A DNA stretch of 64,000 nt from Rhodococcus jostii RHA1 (lineage in GTDB: Bacteria; Actinomycetota; Actinomycetes; Mycobacteriales; Mycobacteriaceae), in NCBI RefSeq assembly GCF_000014565.1, contig NC_008268.1:5274501-5338500 (forward strand), written 5' to 3'. A model generated the notes under the pieces. The model saw only the letters and a program-made list of their open reading frames with translations. It was not told the origin of the DNA and did not search any database. Both the position numbers and the translations under genes were made by a program. Shown piece after piece: positions 38,069 through 46,796 of this stretch; positions within the stretch are counted from its first letter, which is position 1; every line of letters begins with the position of its first letter.

Positions 38069-41000
38069 CTAGTGGCCCACTTGGAACTCGCTTGGGCGGG
38101 TCGTCACCCGGGTGCGCGCGGCCTCCACCCACGCCGGGCAACCGCAGCGTTCGGCCAGTTCGAGTGCCGCCGCGTAGTGCCTGCGGGCGTCGTCGGGGCG
38201 GCGGAGGAGCATCTCGAGGTCGCCGAGAATGGTGTCGACGGGGCCGACCGCGAACGCCGCCGTGTCGCCGCCGCCGATCTGGCCGCTGTACGGGCTCAGC
38301 TCCGCGTGCACCGAAGGCGCCTCGTCCCGCTCACCCAGACCCGCGACGACGATGCCCCGCAGCGACATCATCAGGGAATGGAAGAAGTCGCGGCGGACAG
38401 GGCGGAGGTGACGCCGGACCTCCCGCGCCCGGTCCGGTTTGCCGTTGCCGAGGAGTGCGAGGGCGTGCAGATCGGCGATCACGTCCATCGCCGCACTGTC
38501 GACGGTCTCGATCACCGCCTCGAGTTCTCCGGCGCGTCCCTCGGTGAGCCGGAGCGTGAACAGCGCGAGCGCGAAGACGCTGTCCGCGTCGAGGCCCGCC
38601 CTGGTCATCAGCTCGTGGCCGCGCACGTAGTGTCGTTCCGCCGTGGCCAGATCGCCGGTGAGGTGTGCGACCATCGCGCGGCTCATCTCCCGGGTGGCCT
38701 GCGCCTGCTGGAACTGATACCGGTCCGCCAGCTCCGACTGGATGCCCATGTGATGTTCGATCGCCGGGATGTCACCGTTGCCGGACGCGATCTCGGCCAG
38801 CAGGTGGTGGCCGAGCATGGTGAACACGGGGAGCTGTGTCCGGTCACCGATCTGGAGCAGCTCGTCGCCGATGACGTGGTGGCCGAGCGTGCTGGTCGGG
38901 GAACCGGTGCCTGCATGGACGGCGCAGAGCACCAGCCCGAGCAGCACCGGATCGTCCAGGTCACGGGCGAGAGCCTCGGCCTCCCGGACCGCGGAACCGG
39001 TGCGCTCGTGATCCTCCGCCCCGATCTCGTGGACGAGGGTGACCAGCAGCCGGCACCGCACCGCAGGTTCCAGTACCTCGTCCCGCAGCAACGCCTCGAT
39101 CTGATCGACGACGGCCGCGTCCACTTCGCCGTATCGCCGATTGATCCACGGCGTCGGGGTGTCGACGAACGCGAGCGCCCGGATCGCAAGGTCGGTGCGG
39201 CCCGCGTCCCGGGCGAGGGCGAGCGCCCGGTTCCGTGAGCGGGATCCCGCCAGTCCGATGCCGGCGGCGAGTTGCGTGCGACTGAGCTCGGTGAGGATTT
39301 CGACGCGCTCGTCCACGGACGCCGCCGCGTCCGGCGGCAACCGGTCGGCCGCTCGAAGGGCGTTGTCGAGGAAGCCGATCTCCGCGTCGTGGGCGTAGCG
39401 GTCGGCGGCCTGCGCCGCGGCCGCGACATTGTGGTCGAGGGCCTGCCGTGCGGTGGCGGCCGACAGCGCCTCGGTGAAATGGTGGGCGAGTGCCGCGACA
39501 TCGTGCGGCCGCAACTCCTCGAGTGCCGTCCCGACCCGGGCATGCCAGCGGCTCCTGCGCAGCCGGGTGAGGTCGGAGTAGAGCGTGTCGCGGACGAGGG
39601 CGTGCGTGAACCGGACCGTCCCGGCGCGCGGCTCGCCGAGAAGACCGGCGATCACGCCCGACTCGAGGGCGTCGAACACGGTGTCCTCGTCGACCTCGGC
39701 GGCGCGGGTGAGGACGTCGATGTCGGATTCGCGGCCCACGACCGCGGCCAGCCGCAGGACGGACACGGCGAGTTCGGGGAGACGGGCGATCCGCCTGCGC
39801 AGGACGTCCCGGACCCCCTCGGGCACCTCCGACGTGGCCACCAGCTCGCCCTCACTGGCCAGGAGTCGGGCGCTCTCCTGCAGGTAGAACGGGTTTCCAC
39901 CGGTCCGGTCGGCGAGCGCGCGGAGGGTGCCGGGATCGGGGTCGCGTCCCGCCACATGCCGGATCAGCTCAGCCGAATCGTCGGGGCCGAGTCCGCCGAG
40001 GCGGATGCGGGTCGGTTGTAGCGATGCGAGATCGGCGAAGCAGCTCTCCAGGTTCGGGTCCACCTCGTCCGGGCGGAATGCGAGGAGCAGCAGGATCGGG
40101 TGCCGCTGCTGCGCGAGCCGCACGAGGATCGACAGGGTGTCCTCGTCGGCGCGGTGGACGTCGTCGAGGACGACGGCGAGAGGGCCGTGATCGCGGACGG
40201 TGCCGATGTAGTCGGCGACGGCGCGGTGCAGCAGGAACCGTCCGCTCGGATCGTCCGGCCGCGCCGCGCGCGAACGGTCGTCGGAGAGCAGGGGTGCCAG
40301 CGCGTCGGTCTCGGCGCCGGGGTCGACCGTCTCGCGCAGCGCGCGCAGGATCTCCACCCACGCCCAGGCGGGTGGGGCGCCGTCCACTTCGGGGCAGCGA
40401 CCCACCGCCACCTGCCACCCCGCGGCGTGCAGTGTTCGACGGAACCGGCGCAGCAGGGACGACTTCCCCGATCCGGCGTCGCCCCCGAGGAGGACGACGG
40501 GGGTGCCGGCGTCGGTCATCAGGTCGGTCAGGCTCGCCAATTCCTCGGTGCGGCCGAGGAACCAGGTTTCCGGCGTCGTGTCGACCCGCCCGGCTGCGGG
40601 GGCGGGTGCGGGTGGAGACGGGACCGTGCCGGTGAGGATCTGTCGTTCGAGTTCGGTCAGGGCGGCACCGGGGTCGAGGCCGAGTTCGTTCGCCAGCCGG
40701 CCGCGGGCCTCGCGCAACGCGGCCAGGGCGTCGGCCTGTCTCCCACTGCGGTGCAAGGCCAGGGCGAGCAATCGCCACCCCTCTTCCCGGAGCGGGTGGT
40801 CCCGGGTGAGGGCCTGCGCGTCGAGCACGGCGCCGGCCGCATCCCCGCTCGCGACGGCCGCCGCCACCAGACGTTCGCGCGCGACCACCCGCAGTTCCTC
40901 GAGCCGGGCGATCTCGGCGAGAGCCCAGTGCTCACCGGCCACCTCGGCGAACGCCGGCCCCCGCCACAGGCTCAGCGCGTGTTCGAGATCTGCGCGCCCG

Positions 41001-41353
41001 GTATCGGCGGCCGACCGGATCAGGGTCTCGAATTCCCACGCATCCACACCGGACGGGGGCAGGATGAGCGCGTAACCCGGGGCCCGGCTCACCAGGACGG
41101 TGGAGTCCGCCCGGGGCGCGCGGTGCGGCTCCAGCGCGCGCCGCAGATTCGAAATGTATGCCTGAAGTGCGCCGACCGCTCGCGGTGGGGGAGCGCCGTG
41201 CCAGAGGTCGTCGATGAGCCGATCCACCGGCACCACCTCGCCGTGCGCGACGAGCAGTAGCGCGAGCACGGCGCGCTGGCGGGGGCCGCCGAGGTCCACC
41301 GTCCCCGATTCGTCCTCCGCCTCGAGCGTTCCGAGTACTCGAATACGCAGCAT
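38069..41353 (-). CDS. SARP/AfsR-type regulator with ATPase and TPR-like region
   Basis: 1094-aa transcription factor. Residues 1-95 are an OmpR-like winged helix (LGGPRQRAVLALLL, VDRLIDDLWHG, LQAYISNLRRAL). Residues 100-242 are the bacterial transcriptional activation domain (DAWEFETLI, LWRGPAFAEV, ELGLDPGAALTELERQIL). An AAA-type ATPase follows, with Walker A GGDAGSGKSS at 290-299 and Walker B LAVVLDDVHRAD. The rest is helical and TPR-like. Such proteins activate lipid, antibiotic or stress genes. Divergent hemerythrin and downstream MMPL genes both carry CCAAG direct repeats of SARP spacing. Confidence 0.9.
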   Translation of the reverse strand: MLRIRVLGTLEAEDESGTVDLGGPRQRAVLALLLVAHGEVVPVDRLIDDLWHGAPPPRAVGALQAYISNLRRALEPHRAPRADSTVLVSRAPGYALILPPSGVDAWEFETLIRSAADTGRADLEHALSLWRGPAFAEVAGEHWALAEIARLEELRVVARERLVAAAVASGDAAGAVLDAQALTRDHPLREEGWRLLALALHRSGRQADALAALREARGRLANELGLDPGAALTELERQILTGTVPSPPAPAPAAGRVDTTPETWFLGRTEELASLTDLMTDAGTPVVLLGGDAGSGKSSLLRRFRRTLHAAGWQVAVGRCPEVDGAPPAWAWVEILRALRETVDPGAETDALAPLLSDDRSRAARPDDPSGRFLLHRAVADYIGTVRDHGPLAVVLDDVHRADEDTLSILVRLAQQRHPILLLLAFRPDEVDPNLESCFADLASLQPTRIRLGGLGPDDSAELIRHVAGRDPDPGTLRALADRTGGNPFYLQESARLLASEGELVATSEVPEGVRDVLRRRIARLPELAVSVLRLAAVVGRESDIDVLTRAAEVDEDTVFDALESGVIAGLLGEPRAGTVRFTHALVRDTLYSDLTRLRRSRWHARVGTALEELRPHDVAALAHHFTEALSAATARQALDHNVAAAAQAADRYAHDAEIGFLDNALRAADRLPPDAAASVDERVEILTELSRTQLAAGIGLAGSRSRNRALALARDAGRTDLAIRALAFVDTPTPWINRRYGEVDAAVVDQIEALLRDEVLEPAVRCRLLVTLVHEIGAEDHERTGSAVREAEALARDLDDPVLLGLVLCAVHAGTGSPTSTLGHHVIGDELLQIGDRTQLPVFTMLGHHLLAEIASGNGDIPAIEHHMGIQSELADRYQFQQAQATREMSRAMVAHLTGDLATAERHYVRGHELMTRAGLDADSVFALALFTLRLTEGRAGELEAVIETVDSAAMDVIADLHALALLGNGKPDRAREVRRHLRPVRRDFFHSLMMSLRGIVVAGLGERDEAPSVHAELSPYSGQIGGGDTAAFAVGPVDTILGDLEMLLRRPDDARRHYAAALELAERCGCPAWVEAARTRVTTRPSEFQVGH
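38080..38095 (-). promoter_or_regulatory. SARP-type direct repeat facing the MMPL gene
   Basis: On the minus strand CCAAG, six bases, CCAAG, giving an 11-bp period, about one helical turn. It lies inside the last codons of the SARP gene and 68 bp upstream of the MMPL start, in the same orientation as MMPL. Confidence 0.45.
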
Positions 41354-41380
41354 CGTTCAGCCAGCGTAAGCACTAGTGGC

Positions 41381-41398
41381 CTCCAAGTCCTCTCCAAG
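41381..41398 (+). promoter_or_regulatory. SARP-type direct repeat between SARP and hemerythrin genes
   Basis: CTCCAAG, TCCT, CTCCAAG: identical heptamers with a 4-bp gap, the classic SARP box architecture (11-bp period). It precedes the hemerythrin ATG by 22 bp in the forward sense and covers the presumed -35 region of the SARP gene in the other. Confidence 0.55.
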
Positions 41399-41420
41399 AC
41401 GCCGAACCGACCCTGAGTGC

Positions 41421-42095
41421 ATGACTACGTCAACTGCTCACACAGTCCGTCCCGACACCCGCGAGATGGTGGTGGTCCACAACTGCTTCCGTCGACAGTT
41501 CGCCGCGCTGCCCGCACTCGTCCGGGATGTTCCCGCCGGAGACACCGCCCGCGCCGGGGAGGTGGTGACGTTCTTCGAGGAACTCGCCACCGCCCTCCAC
41601 CACCATCACACGAGTGAGGACGACCTGCTGTGGCCGAAGCTGCTCGACCGCGCGCCCACCGACGCGGCGCTGGTGCTGCGGATGGAGGAACAGCACGAAC
41701 GCCTCTCCGAACTGCTGTCGCGGGCGCAGTCGCAGGGCGCCGCGTTCACGGCGGATGCGGTGGACGGCGAACCGCTGGCGAAGACACTGACCGCCCTGTC
41801 CGCCGCGCTCGACGAGCACCTCGGCGAGGAGGAACAGCGCATCCTCCCGATGGCGGAGCAGTTCATGACCCTCACCGAGTGGCAGGAGATGGGCGACCGC
41901 GGCCGCGCGTCGATCCCCAAGGACCGGCTCCTGGTGTTCCTCGGCTTCATCCTCCAGGGTGCGACCCCCGAGGAACGCCGAATGTTCCTGTCCGAGATGC
42001 CCTTCGCGGCCAGAATGGCGTGGTCGATCCTGGGCCGCCGGGCATTCCGCAAGGACTACCGGCGGATCTACCGCACCGAACCGGCCGCCTTCTGA
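41421..42095 (+). CDS. Hemerythrin-domain protein
   Basis: 224-aa helical-bundle protein with the di-iron ligand pattern of the hemerythrin HHE family: His in VVHNCFRRQF, HHHHTSEDDLLWP, EEQHERLSELL and LDEHLGEEEQRILP. A C-terminal extension (MPFAARMAWSILGRRAFRKDYRRIYR) is found in many actinobacterial members. Possible roles are oxygen, NO or redox sensing and iron handling. ATG 41421 lies just after the SARP-type repeat; the frame upstream to 41376 would translate the repeat and is rejected. It overlaps the convergent phospholipase-like gene by 28 bases. Confidence 0.87.
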   Translation: MTTSTAHTVRPDTREMVVVHNCFRRQFAALPALVRDVPAGDTARAGEVVTFFEELATALHHHHTSEDDLLWPKLLDRAPTDAALVLRMEEQHERLSELLSRAQSQGAAFTADAVDGEPLAKTLTALSAALDEHLGEEEQRILPMAEQFMTLTEWQEMGDRGRASIPKDRLLVFLGFILQGATPEERRMFLSEMPFAARMAWSILGRRAFRKDYRRIYRTEPAAF

Positions 42096-43561
42096 CGCCG
42101 GATCACCCTGCGTCGCAACCGGCCGCGGCTGGTCCGCTCCCAGAGGCTCGGCGGTGTGCGTTCGGGATCCATCAGTTCGTTCTCGGCAAGCGGACTGTCC
42201 TCGTCCTCGACCGTCTCCGGTTCGAACTTCTCGAGCGTCCGGCCGCCACCGCGCAACGCCTCCACGGTGCCCACGAACGACGACGTCTGTGCCAGCGTGT
42301 CCTCGAACAGTGTCGCCGGGACACCGAGGTGCTCGCAGACGAGCTGACGGCGAATGCCGAGAATGGTCTGCCGCAGCTCGTCACCGTTCGCGGTGTCGGC
42401 GGTGACCTCGACAGCCAGGTCGCACTCGGTGTCGAACCCCATCGACCGGTTGTTGAGGTTCGACGAACCCACGCGCAGGAGACGGTCGTCCATCACCAGC
42501 ACCTTGGCGTGGACGTAGATCGGCTCACCGCCCGCCGTGACGGGGTAGTAGACGCCCAGCCGGTTCCCGGTATCGGCCCGCCACAGCAGGTGCAGCAACC
42601 GGCGGCGGGCGCCGTCCATGGCCTTCTGCTCGAGCCAGCCGTCGGCGTTGCGCGGCAGCACCAGCACGATCTCCGGCCCGTCCGGTTCGCGTAGTCGCTC
42701 GGCGATCGCCTCGGCGAGGGTGCGGGAGGCCAGGTACTGACTCTCGATGTACAGCGACCGCTCGGCGCCCGCGATCGCAGCGAGATACAGGGCCTCGATC
42801 TCCCGGACCTCGTCCCGGTCGGCGAGCTCCGGCAGCGTGCGTGCGATGCCCACGTCCACGGAGCGCATCGCCGGCTTCAGCCCCTCCGGCCACGGCGTCG
42901 TGCCCGCGACCTCGTCGACGGGCGCCAGATCCTGTCCCGTGGCCGCCTTCCATCGGGTGCGGGCGAGCTCGCCGATGGCCTTCGCCGCGTCCCCGTCGAC
43001 GGCGGTCGTCGCGTCGTGCCACGGCCCGTACCGCTTGCCGTTCGGCTGGGTCCGGTAATGGTTGCGATCCCGATGTTCCGGGGTGTCCCACCGGTCGACG
43101 GTCATGTCTATGCCGCCGCAGAACGCGAGCGTGTCGTCGATGACGACGATCTTCTGGTGGTGGGCCGAGCCGACCGGGTGGGCGGCGTCGAGTTCGAAGT
43201 GCAGGCGGCGGTCGGTCACCCAGTTGACCACGAAGATCGGTGTCATGCCGCGACCGATCGCGGTGAAGGCCCCGATGTTCCATTTGAGCAGGTAGATGTC
43301 GAGATCCGGGCGTTCCCGCGTCAGCCAGGCCAGGAACCGGCCGAGCTGGTTGGGGCCGTCGAGCGTCTTCTCGTCCGGCTCGAACTTGATCCTCGTGTCG
43401 AAGTCCCAGCCGATGAGGATGATGCGCCTGCGAGCCTGCAGCATCGCGGACTTGGCATGGCGGAAGTAGTCCGCCGCATCGACGATGCACGCGAGACGAT
43501 CGGCGTGGGCAACCTGCCAGCACGTGTCGCCGGGAGTCAGGATCGTGCCGTCGTCGCTCAT
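42068..43561 (-). CDS. Phospholipase D/cardiolipin-synthase-like protein
   Basis: 497-aa protein with two HKD half-sites: HHQKIVVIDDTLAFCGGIDMTVDRWD in the first half and HAKVLVMDDRLLRVGSSNLNNRSMGFDTE in the second. It probably performs transphosphatidylation or phosphodiester hydrolysis on phospholipids. There is no signal peptide or membrane helix, and the C-terminus is very basic (WERTSRGRLRRRVIRRQKAAGSVR), which could bind membranes peripherally. Start ATG 43561 is chosen; the extension to 43690 overlaps the divergent lipase promoter. It is 92 bases from that divergent gene. Confidence 0.87.
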   Translation of the reverse strand: MSDDGTILTPGDTCWQVAHADRLACIVDAADYFRHAKSAMLQARRRIILIGWDFDTRIKFEPDEKTLDGPNQLGRFLAWLTRERPDLDIYLLKWNIGAFTAIGRGMTPIFVVNWVTDRRLHFELDAAHPVGSAHHQKIVVIDDTLAFCGGIDMTVDRWDTPEHRDRNHYRTQPNGKRYGPWHDATTAVDGDAAKAIGELARTRWKAATGQDLAPVDEVAGTTPWPEGLKPAMRSVDVGIARTLPELADRDEVREIEALYLAAIAGAERSLYIESQYLASRTLAEAIAERLREPDGPEIVLVLPRNADGWLEQKAMDGARRRLLHLLWRADTGNRLGVYYPVTAGGEPIYVHAKVLVMDDRLLRVGSSNLNNRSMGFDTECDLAVEVTADTANGDELRQTILGIRRQLVCEHLGVPATLFEDTLAQTSSFVGTVEALRGGGRTLEKFEPETVEDEDSPLAENELMDPERTPPSLWERTSRGRLRRRVIRRQKAAGSVR

Positions 43562-43653
43562 GTCTTTTCGGTTCTCCCCGTCGCGTTCGTCCGCCCCCCT
43601 GCGGGTGGCCGATTCACAGTACTGCGCCACCCCCACACAGCTACCGTTGAGAG

Positions 43654-44775
43654 GTGCGGAGGTGGTGGCGCATCGTGGCGTTGCTCGCACTGGTCAGCGT
43701 GCTGTGGGCACCAACTGTCGGTGCGGATCCGCTGCGGGCCGGATCGAGCCCCGGCACGGTCGTCGCCTCGTCCGAATTGCCGGCGGAGCTCTGGCTCCGC
43801 GGAACCGGCAGTGCCTACCGGATGACGTACCTGACCACCGACCGGCACGGCATCACCCCGTGCACCGGGATGGTGTTCGTGCCGCCCGGTGCACCGCCCG
43901 CCGGGGGCTGGCCCGTCATCGCGTGGGCGCACGGAACGGTCGGGGACTCCGACGCCGACGCACCCTCCGCGACCGGGGTCGACAAGGAATCCTCCGACTA
44001 CGTGAGCAGTTGGCTGCAACTCGGTTACGCCGTGGCCGCCACCGATTACGTGGGCCTGGGTACCCCCGGGGTGCCGCCCTACCTCGACGGGAAGGTGGCC
44101 GGGCGCAGCGTCGTGGACTCCGTGCGCGCCGCCCGCGAGGTCGACGCCGATCTTTCCGCCACGTGGATGGCGGTCGGGCTGTCCCAGGGCGGGCAGGCCG
44201 CGGTGTTCGCCGCACACGCCGCCACGACGTACGCGCCGGAACTCGACTACCGCGGGGCAGTCGCGAACGGGGTGCCGTCGAACATCGAGATGGTGGCGAA
44301 CTGGAGCGGTCCCTCATTTCCGCCGCAGGGTCTCGCCGGACTCACCGTGTACATCTCGTACCTGATCGCCGGGGTCCGTGACGCGTATCCGGAGCTGGAC
44401 ATCGACAGCTACCTGACCCCGGTCGGGAAGCAGTTCGTCGACGCCGCGCCCGAAGTGCCGTTCCGGCAGTTCGCGGCCATGACCCGGAACGTGTCGGTGG
44501 CGCAGATGTTGTCGCGGGCACTCGACGTCCCGGCGCTGCAGGACGCGTTGCGGGAATACCTCGCGGTCCCGGTCGCGGGGTACGACCGTCCGCTGCTGCT
44601 CGTGCAGGGGGTCACCGACGCGTCGGTGCCGATCCCGCTGACGGAGAAGCTCGTCTTCGAGATGCACAGTGCGGGAACGAATCTCGATTACCGGGTGTAC
44701 TCGGGTGGTCACTTCGGCAGCATGTACCAGGCCGGCCCCGACCAGGCGGCGTTCGTCGCCTCCCTGATCAGGTAG
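43654..44775 (+). CDS. Secreted lipase/alpha-beta hydrolase
   Basis: 373-aa exported hydrolase. The signal peptide is RRWWRIVALLALVSVLWAPTVGA, followed by a secretory-lipase domain. The nucleophile Ser is in AVGLSQGGQAAV, GHG-like AWAHGTVGDSD forms the oxyanion region and AATDYVGLGTPG is a family mark. The likely catalytic Asp is in QGVTDASVPI, with His in YSGGHFGSM. GTG 43654 follows TACCGT by 6 nt, suggesting a leaderless mRNA. A distant paralogue lies at 52451-53698 in this window. Its 3' end overlaps the convergent oxidoreductase by 8 bases. Confidence 0.85.
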   Translation: MRRWWRIVALLALVSVLWAPTVGADPLRAGSSPGTVVASSELPAELWLRGTGSAYRMTYLTTDRHGITPCTGMVFVPPGAPPAGGWPVIAWAHGTVGDSDADAPSATGVDKESSDYVSSWLQLGYAVAATDYVGLGTPGVPPYLDGKVAGRSVVDSVRAAREVDADLSATWMAVGLSQGGQAAVFAAHAATTYAPELDYRGAVANGVPSNIEMVANWSGPSFPPQGLAGLTVYISYLIAGVRDAYPELDIDSYLTPVGKQFVDAAPEVPFRQFAAMTRNVSVAQMLSRALDVPALQDALREYLAVPVAGYDRPLLLVQGVTDASVPIPLTEKLVFEMHSAGTNLDYRVYSGGHFGSMYQAGPDQAAFVASLIR

Positions 44776-45877
44776 GGCGCGCTGATCCGGCCGACAGGCC
44801 GAGGTGCCGGGTGAGTTCGCGGGCCGCGGCCTGCCCGGCCCGGTTCGCGCCGATCGTCGACGACGACGGGCCGTAGCCCACGAGATGAATCCGCGGATCC
44901 GACGCCACCTGGGTGGCCAGGCGTCCGGTCATCGTGATCCCACCGCCCGGCCCGCGCAGCCGCAGCGGGGCGAGGTGATCGAGTGAACTGCGAAAACCGG
45001 TGCACCACAAGATGACATCGACCTTCAGTTCGCGGCCGTCGGGCCAGCGGACGCCGTCCGCGGTGATCTCACCGAACATCGGTTGCCGCGCCAGCACCCC
45101 GCGTTCGCGGGCGGCGCGGATCGCAGGCGTCACGGGCAGTCCCGTCACCGACACCACCGAGCCCGGCGGCAGCCCGCGACGGACCCGGTCCTCGACGAGA
45201 GCGACGGCGGCGCGGCCGATCTCGGGCGTGAACGGCTCGTCCCGGAACTCCGGTGGGCGGCGCGTCACCCACGTGGTGGTCGTGACGCGGGAGATCTCGT
45301 CCAGCAACTGCACCGCCGAGATGCCGCCGCCCACGACGAGGACGTGCTGTCCTGCGAAGTCCTGCGCCGAGGAGTAGTCCTTGGTGTGCACCTGGCGGCC
45401 GGTGAACGACTCGGCGCCGGGGTACCGGGGAATGAAGGGACGTTCCCACGTACCCGTCGCGTTGATCAGACCGCGGGCCGACACGACGCCGCGGTCGGTC
45501 TCGATCCGCAGCCGCTCGTCGCGGGCACACACCACCCGCGTGTGCACGGGACGGTGCACCGGCAGTTCGAACTGCTTCTCGTATGTCGCGAAGTACTGGG
45601 GAACCGCGCTCGCCGCATGCACCAGCGCGGCCTCCGGGTCGTTCGGGTCCACGCCGATCGTGTCGGCGAAGCCGAGCCCGGGAAGGTCGTGGACACCGTT
45701 GACGGTGCTGAGTGTCAATGACGGCCACCGGAACTGCCACGCGCCGCCGGGCCCCGGGGCGTGATCGAGCACCACGAAACCGGACTCCGGTTCCACCCCG
45801 AACCTGCGCAGATAGTAGGCGGCAGACAACCCCGCCTGCCCCGCGCCGATCACGGCCACGTCCACTTCGCTGTTCAT
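44768..45877 (-). CDS. FAD-dependent NAD(P)H oxidoreductase (flavin monooxygenase-like)
   Basis: 369-aa flavoprotein. The N-terminal FAD fold has VAVIGAGQAGLSAAYYL. A second dinucleotide fold for NADPH is VLVVGGGISAVQLLDEI, and a late ATG-like motif VDVILWCTGFR precedes an FAD closing segment HLVGYGPSSSTIGANRAG. This layout fits CzcO/TrkA-type monooxygenases. The substrate is unknown. ATG 45877 has GAGG 6 nt upstream and the family N-terminus starts at once. It is divergent from echA6. Confidence 0.85.
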   Translation of the reverse strand: MNSEVDVAVIGAGQAGLSAAYYLRRFGVEPESGFVVLDHAPGPGGAWQFRWPSLTLSTVNGVHDLPGLGFADTIGVDPNDPEAALVHAASAVPQYFATYEKQFELPVHRPVHTRVVCARDERLRIETDRGVVSARGLINATGTWERPFIPRYPGAESFTGRQVHTKDYSSAQDFAGQHVLVVGGGISAVQLLDEISRVTTTTWVTRRPPEFRDEPFTPEIGRAAVALVEDRVRRGLPPGSVVSVTGLPVTPAIRAARERGVLARQPMFGEITADGVRWPDGRELKVDVILWCTGFRSSLDHLAPLRLRGPGGGITMTGRLATQVASDPRIHLVGYGPSSSTIGANRAGQAAARELTRHLGLSAGSARPT

Positions 45878-46020
45878 GTCGGTCCTCACCTCCACCCTCA
45901 CAACTACCGGAGAGGCTCGTGTGTTCCGGCCGATTCGAATGTGGTTGGCTGACAGGTGTCCAGTCGGGTGGGCGGGGGAAAATTGTCAGTGGACAGCAAT
46001 CACGAAGAAAGCGAGTGGAC

Positions 46021-46752
46021 ATGATCGGGACGAGTCGTGACGGCGACGTCTTCACCCTCGAACTGCAACGCCCCGACCGTCGCAATGCGTTGAACACCGA
46101 GATCTGCGAACTCCTGCGGGAGGAAACCGAGAAGTCCGTCACCGACGGCGCGCGGGTGATCGTCCTCACAGGGCAGGGCAGCGCGTTCTGCGCCGGCGCC
46201 GACCTGTCGGGCGACGTGTACGCCGACGGATTCACGGACACCCTGCTCGAGATGCTCCACACCATCGACTCGGTGCCCGTCCCCGTCATCGCCGCGATCA
46301 ACGGCCCCGCGATCGGTGCGGGCAGCCAGCTGGCGCTCGCCGCGGATCTGCGTGTGGTCGCTCCCGAGGCGCGCTTCGCCATCCCGGCCGCCAAGCTCGG
46401 CATCTCCGTGGACCGGTGGACGGTGCACCGTCTGGCCGCCCTGATCGGCGGCGGACCGGCGCGAACGATCCTGCTCGGCGCGGAAGAGGTCGGGGCCGAC
46501 GAGGCGCTCGCGCACGGCCTCGCCAACAAGCGTGGCGACCTCGCCGTCGCGCAGCAGTGGGCGCACTCGATCGCGCGTCTGGCGCCGCTGTCGCTGCAAC
46601 ACCTCAAAATGGTGCTCAACGACGACGGCACCCAGAGCCCGCCGCCGCCCGAGCAGCTCGCTGCGTTGCATGCGGCGTGGAAGAGCTACGACGCGCAGGA
46701 AGCGCGCGCGGCACGCGCCGAGAAGCGTCCGCCGGTGTTCCGGGGTCAGTAG
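46021..46752 (+). CDS. echA6: Enoyl-CoA hydratase/isomerase family protein EchA6
   Basis: 243-aa crotonase-fold protein, the same length as my recall of M. tuberculosis EchA6 and very similar in LELQRPDRRNALNTE, GQGSAFCAGADLSGD, AAINGPAIGAGSQLALAADLRVVAPEA and the C-terminal EKRPPVFRGQ. EchA6 is reported to bind acyl-CoAs and feed them to fatty-acid synthase II rather than hydrate them, so a lipid-shuttle role is possible here. The start is ATG 46021. Upstream are GACA/TGTC half-site pairs at 45951-45960 and 45984-45995 of unknown meaning. In M. tuberculosis it neighbours accD3; here it lies 26 kb away. Confidence 0.87.
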   Translation: MIGTSRDGDVFTLELQRPDRRNALNTEICELLREETEKSVTDGARVIVLTGQGSAFCAGADLSGDVYADGFTDTLLEMLHTIDSVPVPVIAAINGPAIGAGSQLALAADLRVVAPEARFAIPAAKLGISVDRWTVHRLAALIGGGPARTILLGAEEVGADEALAHGLANKRGDLAVAQQWAHSIARLAPLSLQHLKMVLNDDGTQSPPPPEQLAALHAAWKSYDAQEARAARAEKRPPVFRGQ

Positions 46753-46796
46753 CCGCTCGCCGCACCTTTCCCGCACGCGTGGTTACAGTTGTCGGG

